Assembly: GCA_035582835.1 (NCBI GenBank)
Contig: JAYKAV010003266.1
Location: 5,205,698 to 5,269,697 of the forward strand
Reading direction: 5' to 3'
DNA: 64,000 nucleotides
Origin: Phoebastria nigripes
Taxonomy: Eukaryota; Chordata; Aves; Procellariiformes; Diomedeidae
Shown here: positions 10,154 through 22,100 of the stretch, piece by piece
Layout of the letters: every line of letters begins with the position of its first letter
How positions within the stretch are numbered: position 1 is the first letter of the stretch
Notes under the pieces: model-generated
Seen by the model: the letters and a program-made list of their open reading frames with translations, nothing else
Told to the model about the DNA's origin: nothing
Database searches by the model: none
Program-made: the position numbers and the translations under genes

Positions 10154-13100
10154 CTATAAAAAATGGGGGAAATAAATAAAGCAGCAAACACACACGAAGC
10201 AGTACAGCTAAAACATTTCACTTCAGTTTAAAACTTATTCTTGGAGATAAGTCAATATTAGTAAACAAATACTATACTCACAGTGACAGCTAGCTATAAG
10301 TACTGTAATGCCAATATTGTGAAACATATGGATGATCTGTGGAAAGAATTCCATACAGGCATTAGAGCAACTCTGCGTTATACAAGTGCACTAAAAGGTA
10401 AAACAAACAGGGAAATAAAACCTCCCTTGTAGTGTTTTCTCTCTGAAGAAAACCCTTATTCCGGTATCCTGTTTTTTAGTTCCGCACTAAACAACCAAGT
10501 TGTCCAAGATCTTAATGAATGCTGACTGCAGACGCAGGGCAAGTGACAGCCAGACCCCATGCTGGCCCTCCTACTATGCAGCACACAGTGCTATTTCTTC
10601 ACTTAAACAAAATGTTCTCACAGGAACAGACTAACTTGAAACATCTCTCCATACGCAGATGCCATGCCCACGTGTAAATGAGAACAGGAACCTATATTTT
10701 CAAGCATGACCTGTAATTCTGGTTGTCTCAATTTTCATGTCCAAAATTTTTAGTTATATCAATGTAGTGTTAAAGGAATCAGATTTTAGAGGGGATAGAT
10801 TCTCACCATTTTCTCAATGCCCGACCCTTTGTAATTAAAAGATCTCAAAGTAGTTAATTTTTTTTTTTTTTTAAAGGCAATGAAACTCTTTATTTCAGAG
10901 AATCACAGAATTTCAGAATATGGGGCTGGAAGGAATCTGGAAGGACTTTGACTTTACCTCCCTTTCCCAATAGGAGGGTCATTCAATGGGTGGCAAAAAA
11001 ATCTTCAAGGATTTTAGGGACATCAGCTCAGTCCACAATTATTCCTAATAGGTGTTAGTCTAACCTGTTATTAAAATTCTTTTGAAGTTGAGCTAGAGAG
11101 TTTGAGGAAGCTGACTAAGAATCCATCTGGAACTGTATCCTTCTGAGAAGCATGGATACATGAAATTTATTTTTGCTAAATATGTATCTCTATTGGCTAG
11201 GATCCCCACTTGAAGACTTTAAAGTTCAAGGCATACTTCAAAGAAAAGGCTAATTAGGCAGTCAGCAGTAACAACAAAATCACTCTANGAGAAGACAGCT
11301 GGTAGTTTTGTATCTGACACTTCTAAAGAAGAGCATTTTTTTGAAGTGTCCAGCTAGAAGAAAAAATGCCAAAATGGAAAAACCAAATTAGACATTTTTA
11401 TAAATGTGTTTTTAGTTTACATGATTCTAGAACTGGTGACATTGGATGACAGGTTTTTGCATGTCTTTTGTACGGATAGTGGGGCTTTTGTTTTAAAAAA
11501 CTTTAAAAAAACCAAAGTGTTTTTATGGGAATTTATTAATTTCTGAAACTCGATAGCTAAATCTTGCACCCTTAAAGGTCAACTGGAAGATGTGTGGATT
11601 GTTATGTAGCAGGGCGTTTTAGGCTAACAGGAAACATAAAACACTGGGTAAACTTTAGGCTTCACATTTATGTGCAGTTAGGTTGCTTACCTGTCGCAGT
11701 AACTCTGAACCTATCAAATCCACAAATTGCACCATGCTGAAGTCTAAAATAATGGTGTGAACTGGACATGGCGAATACATTGGCTGTTCTTCCTGATCTA
11801 ACTGTACTGAGGAATTATCTATTGCAGAGCCTGGTGAAAGGCAAGCTCTTCTCCCTTTATCCTCGTTCTTTTCAGTCGCAAGTCCTGTGTTAAAGCCTGG
11901 GGATGCACACTGCACATCGGCTGCTCCCACCAAGAGCGTCCTAGAGCTGAGTTTGTCTCCATACTTTGACCAATGTACCAAATTAACTGAAGATGACGAG
12001 GAATCGCTGTCTGCGTGACGTCGCTTCACCAGTTTCTCTGCATATGGTATCTAAGATGGAAAATGGAGAGTACACCAGTGGTTGGAAGAATTGGGCCCAG
12101 GAGGTGGAAAATTTTTTGCTGCAAGTAAGACAGCATTGTAAATCGTATGATATTTCTTCTCTCATGGTAAAAAACACATCTGAAATAACACTAAATATAG
12201 GACAAAGCCACATGAGTATGCAAAGTAGCAGGTGACTTAGGCAAGTCTCAGAAGTGGTTAGCAGAGTGCCTTCAGCCACCAAATAGTACAGTGGTACCTC
12301 ACTCTTCCATACCTTGAAATGGCCTGTGATACTGGAATCTGACTTGTTACTTCTACCTTTTAGAAAAGGAAAGAAGAAAAAAAAGATTGCCCACGGCCAT
12401 TGCCTTTCTGAGCAACAGTAAGCTGACCCTTACTGGCTGAGTTCTGCAGACCTTTGATTCATCTACTTGCTCGTATGGAGCTGGTCACAGAATGGACCGA
12501 TTTAATCAATTTCTCTTTCTTAAAAGTTCCAAATGTGTTCTTTAATTTTTATAACGCAAGAAAGGAAAAGTCACTCTCTGCATTTTTGTACTTCAGAAGA
12601 TGATGTTAAATTATCTATCACTTCCACTTCCTAAACACCTTGGTGCTGCATATGTTTTCCAAACCACTGTCTTTCAACCCATTTCTCATACAATGGCTTA
12701 TACAAGTCACATATAACTCCTTGAAAAATATCTTCTGAAGACAGTCCATTTCCTGAAGTTCCTTTCATTGTCTAGGACAATTCAGAAAATTCAGATAAAG
12801 AGGGATACGAGTGACTCTAGAACATGCACAGTGGCCAATTGTAGTAAAGATGAGAAATCCTCTAATCATGATAATCATAGCTGCCTTTGAGGTATTTTGT
12901 ACTTGCACTTGGCAGTATTGGCAGTGGAACAAATTCCTCATAAGCAAGGGAGTTCTCTCACTTCTATGGGGAAAAAGAACAAAATCTCTACTGAAGCACC
13001 TGACAAAATTAATTCTTTCAGCTGAGGAGACAATATGTTGAATACTTCAACTGCTAGTTAATTCACCCAGTAAGCTGAGCTACTATTGCTCTACCACATA

Positions 13101-16100
13101 AAGTATGTGTAAAGAAATACAGCGGTAATGTTCGCTTATTTTCATACAGCAAACATGTATATGCTTTATATAAACATTTACAGCCTTTTCAGTACTGGCA
13201 AGTTAGAGAACATTGTCCTCAGTAACATAAAACCAGGCACCTCAAAGAAACAGACTAGATAAATATACTTTTAAAGCTGACCCTAGGTGGTGGTAGAGGT
13301 GGATCACAGACACAAGAGCATTTAAGATCTTTTCTTTCCACTGCAGTGTCAGACAGACTAAGTGAAATTAAAGCCCTCGTTTCACTTTCATCTAGAGGCA
13401 CTGCTTTCATGTCCATCTGCAAAAGAAAGGCAGTTTTATTAGAGTTTTTATCTCCCTAATGCAGGCTCTTAGAAACTTCCGCTGACTGAAAAAGTGGCAT
13501 TTACCTTGTGCAACAAATAGGTTTTGAAGTAATTCATGTTTGCGAAAGAGATGGAAGAACAGCACTGGAAGATTTTGATACCTTCAATCTCCCTTGCCTG
13601 TAAAACAGAAGTTGTATCTGTGAGGGTTGTACCTAGCAGAAGCTATTTTCCCCCTCCTGACTGTTTATGTTGTAGTCTGCAAGGTCCTACCCTAAGGACA
13701 GAGTTTGTCTGGTCACATTGTTGACTACACTGCATATTGGTAGTGGCATTGGCAACATGGACCTAATTACCATAAACTAATCTGCTTCTCTTGCAATTAA
13801 AAACATACCTCCAGCAGATCTATCACAGATGACAGTTGGCTGCTCTAGTATAAAATAGGCCAAATTATTTTTAATGCTCGTTACAGAAAACATACACTAT
13901 ACATTCGTCTTACTAACCTTGTCCTTATATTATTCCATTTTTTTGCAAATCCATCAGCATAGCATTGGGAATGTACCCGTGTAGCAAAGGCAAAGCTCTC
14001 TACTACTGTATTGCCTAATTCTGTACGGTGCAGGTCTTGAAAATAACGTGTTAAAAAGGCCCATGCCCTACCTATTATCCCATCACCGGGAGAACCTGTG
14101 AGGCAGTCTAGCACATGCACAGTCATTATTGTGAAAACATACATAGAGTGGACAAAACCAGACTGAGAAAAGCAGGTCAGCAAAAAATGCCAAACAGCTC
14201 TGGAAATGACAGCAGTGCAGCTTCCACTGTGGAGACAGCACAGGTGGACACAAGGAGCTCCACAGGCCCAAGCAGGCTGAGCTAGGTATCTGAATCACTT
14301 CACACTACAGATACTTAAGCATTCTTCAGTTTTCAAAGTTTTAAATCAAATGAACGGAGTCTGAATGGTCACCCCCCAGGCATTTAAGGGAAGAAGCTGG
14401 ATTAGAGAGAGAGATGGAACATTTGGTTTTTGTTTCCTCTTACAGCTCTGTAGATGGATAAACTTCTATAAATATTCATGTTTGGAATCTGTCCCAGCAC
14501 CACCATCTTCATTCTGAAACAAGATGTTTATTAGGTTTTCACAGAGAACAGAGAAAAACCATCTGTTCCCAAAAGCTTGATCTCCATTCCTCTCCTCTTC
14601 ACTGGATACACCAACTGTAACTTAGAGGGTGTGAGTACAAAAAGTTATTCACTCATAATTAGGGTTCTTTGAGTAGGGGCGCAGTACACAAACACAGCCT
14701 TCAGCTACACTGGTGTCCTCAAGAATGTATAATGTCCCATTTCTAGTTCCGGAACACTTGGATTATTGTTATTACGCTAGGAAGTATGTTCCTTCTCCGT
14801 CTCCCCACAGCCCTCCTCAAAGATACATCCACATAGACAGGTGGAGGCAGCTATAACTTGCGTTTAGAGCTGGCTGCACACAGGCAAGGTCTGATCCAGA
14901 GATCGTGCAGCAGCATTAATGCAGGGTTTTGCCTTGAAGGAGAATATCCTGGTTTGGGTACCGTGCTTTGCTAATGGTGCTGCATGGTTTTGGGGTAGGT
15001 TCTGGTCAGTTCAGGGCATGGGTGGAATACACATGTGGCTGGCTGGCTGGTTGCTGGAGAACTGGAAGGCAGTGGGCCCTGATGTATGGAAAATTGTTGT
15101 CAAGACACTCTATTCAAAGCAATCTGTTTGCAGATAACTTCCCATGCTTTTTTGAGTGTTGTCNGCATAATGCTCTCACTGGTAGGAAATTGATAAGCGG
15201 TTATGTATCCTGAAGGTAGTATGGACAACAGGGATACTTAACTGAACAGTGGCTGCAGAAATGCCCTTTCACAATGCTCATTAAATCCCAAGGCAAACCC
15301 AAGAGGATAACCCTGAGCAGAGGTAATACAGTGAGTTTCAGACAGCAACTGAAATTCTTCCTATAGGTACTCTTTCAGAGCCACTCTGGATCAGATCACA
15401 AGCAGTTTGATACTTGCAGCAACTGAGTTATTTCCTACCTCTTTCCATGTTATTCTACAGGCTTCAGTCTACTCAGACAAGCACCTCCCTATCATGGTAG
15501 ATCTCATGAGGTGTGGCTTGGATTTATGAATGATTTTCCTGTTTGGATTAGCAGCTAATAAACTGAGTAATGTGCGCCCGACGTAACCTCCCTCCCCTAT
15601 CACAAACTGAGTTTACAGAGAAGATAAAGCAACTTGGTAAATGGCAGTGAAGACTGAGGAATGTATTTGAAATAAAGGCACAACATCTCATTTTATCCCT
15701 ATAGAAGTGTATATACAGATCACCTCTCCTGGCTGATGCCTACACCACAATAAGCAGTCTTCAGTAGCATGGTACACCTGCAGAAGGGACCAATCCAGAG
15801 CCCATAAACTTGAAGAGATTACTGGTTTGGGATAGCATTAGAGAGACTCCAGAACGACCTGACTGAAGTGTTTACAAACATGAAACAGCTTTTTCATTGT
15901 CACATGTATAACTATCTCTAAAACATCAACTCTAATAAAAACTAGTATTTTGTTTTAAAAGTTACAAGTACCTGTGTGACCTAATGGTGATTATGAAGAA
16001 CGTAGATCCCATGGCGATTGCTAAACCGACATCAAGACCAAGACAAAGCACTGCAGCAAAAGTTACAAGCCAAATAACCTTTGAACAAGAGACAGAGAGA

Positions 16101-19100
16101 ACATGAGCAGTAAAAAGATGTAAAATGACCTCCAACTCAGCCCCAGCATTTGCAAATTGCAGACAAAAAAAAAAAAGGCTAGAAATGGTAATAGGTGAAA
16201 AGCTTTGTTGGCACATCTAGACCAACCCAGTCCTGGAAGTAGTCGCAAACAAGGATCACAAATCACAGTTCAAATCTCCAGACTTTTTAACAGGGCTTCA
16301 ATTATTAGCAAAAACCACATCGTATTGGGGGTCTTTATGAGAAATCCTGCACAAGAGCTGACATGAGAATGTGCCCCTGCTGGCAGCTAGACAATTTCCT
16401 TCTTAGGGGATCTGGGAAGCAACAACAATAACCAGTTTCCCCTGTATAAATTTAATTGCAAATTGATTGGAAGAGATTTCAATACACTTCTTTCAGCAGA
16501 TATTTCAAAGAATCCCTTTTCTAAGGGAATGGCCACTGCTTTGCCTTGCCCTCCCAAAACATCCATTTCTCCCTTTAAGACACATTCCAAATCCTAGGTG
16601 GCTTTTTTTGTCACTTACGAAATGATACTTATCCTGTCTCCACAGGATGGGGATGTCCAGAAATTTTTCAAGAAAAGGGAGCACGTTAAATACCACAATA
16701 GCAGCCAGTATACCCTGTGCAAATCAGGAAAATAGCATCTATTATTTTGTTATTTTTCGTTTGCAACCACAAATATGCTAAGGAACAGATATCCATGACA
16801 GACAAACTGCTTGAAATTAAAATCTTGTAATAGCTTTATTTCTATAATTTTTATAGCTACATATAACAGTTCTCCTCTGATCTGCAAACCAACATGAAAC
16901 TAGCATATAATTTCTTGTTGGATTTCACAATCACTTCTGCCAATACAACTGGACTTCCTCTTGAAATGCTATGTGTAGTTTCCATTACAGTGTTCTTCAG
17001 TGAATCCCTACGCCTCCTGCAGCACTAGGAGAAAGGCCAACACTGTCTACAGAATTAAGAGTTGCTATTTCAAAGAATGGTTTCAATTAGCATGGGTAGT
17101 TCATTGCCAGATTTAGGAAGTTGTCTGACACCATTTGTTGAAACAGCCTTTCTTAGCAAAGAAAAGGAGACTGAAGGGAAGTAGATGGTTAAAATCTGTT
17201 TTGTCAGCTAGTTTTGGGAAAGGGATTAATTCTCCCATCTTACAGAGAGGCCAGGAAAAAATCAGAAAGTAATGCTCTGTCAGTGGTTCCCTAAGAAAAC
17301 TTACAGAAAAAAAGAAAGTCTAGATAAAAATTTAAGGGAAAAGTGGAAAACTGAGTACTCTGAATAATCTACGATAACAAAATGTTTATGTTTATTGCAC
17401 TGGCAATGCAAAATCCACAGAAGGCAGTTTAGGAGTCCATATGGTTTTAAAATAAACCTCAAAGACCAAGCTAAAATCAGAGACACTAAACCCAAATTTC
17501 CATTTTGAAGATTTTATTTATCTCTACACTAAAGATTTTGAAGCACCCATCTTGGAACTGCTTATACCGATGCAAGAGAGGAACACATGAATTCGTTATA
17601 CAGGTGTGCAAAAGCTTGCAAAACGTGAGACCAAAAGTGAAATACAATGTTTAAATTATAGAGGCTGGCAGTGAGATTTCAGTCCAGTTTTAGTGAAGGA
17701 ATTTTAGCTTGTACTGATCAGTGAGAGATGGGAGAGAGATGCAATATTTTTTACCTAATACATTAGCCTGCTGAAATTTAGGAGTTTAAAGTCATTATTT
17801 TGGTTTGGTCCATCCCTGAAAACAATAAACTCTAGAGCATGATATAATCCCTAACTGTCCCAGAAAAATCTTCATATTATGCTTAGAAAATCTTCATTTT
17901 ATGCTTAGAAAGTAAGTAGACTGCTGCCATAACTATTTCAGGTTCACTTACATTAGGTATCACCTGGAAAAAGCGTCCTAGTTTCAGCGCAATCACCACC
18001 ATCACAGATACTCCAATCACTGCTGCTAACTGAACAGAAATACTTTATTACAGAGGCCTGACAGAACCATTTCCTTGCTCGTCCTCTCTAAACAAGTAGG
18101 TATGGCCCATGTAACACCACCAACTGGGAAAAATAACCAGGGGACAATTAACAAAGGCCACAGGTATGCTGCAATGCAGGGTACAAATTCTAGAATACTC
18201 AAGCTGCAAGAGTTTTCTGTAGATATAAATAAATTTTTCCTAAATGGACTATTCTTAGGCACAACAGAACAACGCAGGATTTTGGTTTGATAATTTCACC
18301 TGAGTAATAAGATACTTCTCTTGCAAGTCAGACTTTGGAATAAACTCTTTATTAAACAAAATTATTTCTATGATGCAGTGAAGCATGTACAGACCTCAGT
18401 TAAGTGGTATGATAAAAGCATTATTACATATTATCATTACATATTACACCCTCCTTCCTCTGTAAAAAAAAAAATCACCAAGTCAAGTACTCAAAAGTTA
18501 GGAAGAAGTGGCAGAATTAAGGGTGTGTGAACAATTTTCCATTTGGCTTTTTGGGTATGTTCACTAAAATACAGTTTTAAACTGCATGAACATATCCTAT
18601 TCTCCCCACAAGATCTTGGCTTCCTTCATGGCACATCATGTGCTGTAAATATCATATATGTATAGTACATAACATAACATANACAGAGAGGGTATCTGAA
18701 TTCACATTGCATGGGTATGTAACTTTATATCTCACAAATTGTTTAGAATGTCAGCCTATACTCANTATACAGTGATTTTAGATGAGAGTTTGGAAGCTTA
18801 ACAAATCCAAGCCCAGCTCACCTGTGTTCTTCCACCTGTCTTCTCTTGAATGACAGTTCCAGAAATAGCACAGCTGACAACAAAGCTTTTGAAAAATGAG
18901 CTGCAAATATTGCATAGCCCCACAGCTATTAGCTCCTGTAAAACAGAAACAGAAGGAAACAGAGAAAACCCCAAACGAATGACTTCCCTTCATAGAAGTA
19001 GCTTATCAGGAAGTCTCTTCCTTTTGCTCACGCTTGCTGGTTGCTCATTTGTGTTGCTAAGCTCAGGAAACCTTCTGGAAAGCAAGGTCTCCCATGGTTG

Positions 19101-22100
19101 AATGAGCTCTCTTAAAAGGNATACAGTTTTCACAGCTGAGGATCTTGTGGACCCAAAAAATCAGTTCCTTCTTTCAAACAAATCCACTTAGAACCCCAAA
19201 GCTATGAAGCACTGACTTTCAAGCTAACATGTGGCAAATCTCAGTACGCAGCATAGTACACCTGGACAAAAGCTGAGTGGAAAAGACATTCCCTTTATAT
19301 TTATCCCCAGAGGCTTTGAGAAGTCAGGGCAGCTTCCTTACTGGCTTAGTTCCATTCTAGCAAAGATCCAAAGCCATCACAACAAGCTAAACATGAAGTA
19401 GTGCAAAACACCTAATGCTCACTAACTCTAGCACACTGGAAACTAACGCAGTTTTAGCTTAAAAGCCTCTCAGAGCAATCACTCTGGGCAGAGAATCCAT
19501 ACACTGGGATAGTAGCCACATATAGAGAAGAACTACAGCTGCTCTGGCATTTACAATTTCAGCTATTAATTTATCATGCTTTTATAGTCTCATGGATTCA
19601 TGACAGCAATGGTCCTCAGGGATCAGTTGCAGCACTGTGTGTGTGTGAGGTTCATCCCAATCACTGGGAATATACAAAGGCCTCTCAGTCAAAGAAGGCC
19701 ATGTTTTGGCCTTCACATTATGGGCTTATAACATCCACTTTCCATAGGGAAGGGTAACAAGTTGCTACAGAACCATCATCTGGCATATTCACTCCGTCCT
19801 TGCCACTGTCAGGTAGTTAGTGGCTTTGCAAGTCGAGTTCAGCTTGCTTCTTGGCCTAGGAAGTATGTGTAGTTTTGTTCTCACCTGATTGCTGGCAATA
19901 TTGTAGTGGTGAAGTGAAGCATACCTCTCCCCAACGAAAAGAAGAAGGAAATAGCTTACAATAGCAAGGGAGAAGGCGTGCAGTATGATCTTGCTCAGGT
20001 TTGATAAATCTGGCAGTGTAGGAGGCAGGAACCTACAGGATCAGAGAACAGATTAAGTTTACACCTGTTCTGAGCTCTGCCCACAGTAACTCCAAACCCA
20101 GGATCATCATCAGAGGCATCCAGCACCCCACAGGAGATGCTCTCAATGTGTAAGACTTCCACCGCACAAAAATTGCAAATTCTTTCCTCTTTGTGCTAAT
20201 AAAACCTGAATCTAATAAAGAAAACTGTAGCTTGAATTCTGCGTATGCTCAGAAATGATGATGCAATTAAAATTCTTGAAGAGTTATTCCTCTAGCTGTA
20301 CTTCCCAGTAAAAGTCAGCCCATGTCAGATTTCAAGAACAGGCTGAAACATCTCTTTCATATCTCAAAAGTACAACCTCATAAACAGCACAGATAACTAA
20401 CCTCTGAGGAATCATACTGACCACAGCACTACTAGATTCAGCGTGAAGATGAATGCGATTAGAAANAATGGTGACTGTGATAATCTGGGAAAGAAAACAA
20501 GAAGCAATACTAGAGATTATATAGCATTTGCTCCTGAAATTGTACACAATCCATCTAAAGACAGTTAATCTTGTAGGAGTATTTAAAGGATTTAAGCACA
20601 GATGCAGTGTGTAAATATAACAGCATCTTGAAGTACTATGTGAAGTGTTTTTTGAAATAAAGTATATTATACTCTCTGGTAGTTCAATTATCACCATGGC
20701 ATTTTGAAGATCACTTACCAAGAGAAGTTCCATAGGAAATGCAACAGGACTATGTTTATAAGTTATCATGATAGATTTATTGAGTCGTAGCGTGGCCATG
20801 CTAAGCAAAAACAGCAATATGCTGGTGGCATTAGCCTTTGGGAGAGCCAGGAAGAAATGAAATAGATTCTGAAAAAGAATCATCATAGAGAGGATCAGAG
20901 GCAGATACGACAACTATTTTTATATTCCAGGAGATTAACATAGGTTGCCCTGACACTTGAACTCATCCTTTCTGCTATGGTGGTATCTTCAGTAAGAAGA
21001 AGAGAACTGCTAAGAGCAGAACAGTATTTAAAAAAAATCTCTCTCGTCTATTGGTATCTGCAGAGAAAACACTGCCACAAATAGCTCAGGTCTAGTACCG
21101 TCATTCTTCTCTCTTATACACTACCTTTCTCTCAAGTTGTCTGATTGACATTATTAAAGTAAATTAGGATGAATTAGCTTTAATTTGTCTTTACCTTGGA
21201 GTCTGCTGCTGCTTTGTCAGATACAATAAAGATACTGTGTGTCCAATAGCTTGCTCATGATGATCTACTGAGGAAAAAAAGTACCTTTTCCTCTAACCTT
21301 TGCTCTACTACAATTATAGACATGCTGAAAATATATTATAGAGCTACATAAGTAATTAAAAATATGCACACAGACTTTTCCTCTTGCATGTCACACAATA
21401 AGCTCCATACACTGTTCAAGACAACAGGAAGGCAAAGTAAACCACAGCGGAGACTTGCACAAATATCCCTTAGCAACTGACTTAGATTGAAATTGCCTTC
21501 AATTTCTGAAGCTGTTCTTTTCTTTCCCCTCCAAGAAGCATGCATTTCTTTGGCTAATAATGAATTTACTCACATAGAAAATGTCCAGGGGGCCCTTATG
21601 AAAGTCAAGCGTGATGTCAAAAATAAAGGTAAACTGTGATATAATGACATGCAATGCTGCTGCAGTGAGGTAAGCATCAATTAGAGTCTTCGGCATGTAT
21701 GTTGTTACAAGCCCCAGGCAAAAGCAGCCTAGCAGCAACTGTATGGAACAAATGAGAAGTGAGATGTGATATAATTATCAGTGCCTAAACCCGCCCTTCT
21801 TGTTTTCATATTTGAAGAGCATGACTCTTCACTGCCATACATGATGGATAGTTATTTGAACATGCTATTTTCATTATGCACAATTAAGTAAGACACTGCC
21901 AAAGCAAAATAGGAGCACTTTACATCAAGTGTGTGCAGTTATGCAGGACTACCTAAGGGTCAACATATTGCAGAACTGGTCAACATAAAAGATAATAATT
22001 TACTTCACACATGTTAATCACAGACACATGAATCTTAACCCATCATATCTTTTTCAGACAGCANGAGAGGAAGAGCCAGACCTTCATGTCCCACCTTGCA

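Noticed and set aside
13686..13770. Minus-strand VANATTNMQCSQQC segment as the SLC26A8 linker exon
   Set aside because: The acceptor tract is poor and the phase is wrong. The true 70-nt exon with LGQIPNxNIYRS was found at 14444-14513.
13817..13852. Minus-strand 36-nt open segment ending SSVIDLLE before a GTATGT donor
   Set aside because: It would need an additional exon. The phase is satisfied without it once 14444-14513 is included.
13919..14183. Minus-strand 100-codon open frame near 14 kb
   Set aside because: No similarity. Its possible donor (GTTAGT) is in the wrong phase for the next exon.
15728..15781. Minus-strand 54-nt segment VYHATEDCLLW.. with acceptor CTGCAG and donor GTGATC
   Set aside because: It has no SLC26 similarity and lies between exons that already join in phase to the 70-nt exon.
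20332..20913. A single 193-codon minus-strand gene
   Set aside because: It is two SLC26A8 exons joined by an intron that happens to be open. The splice sites and homology support the split, and the open intron is reported as a finding.
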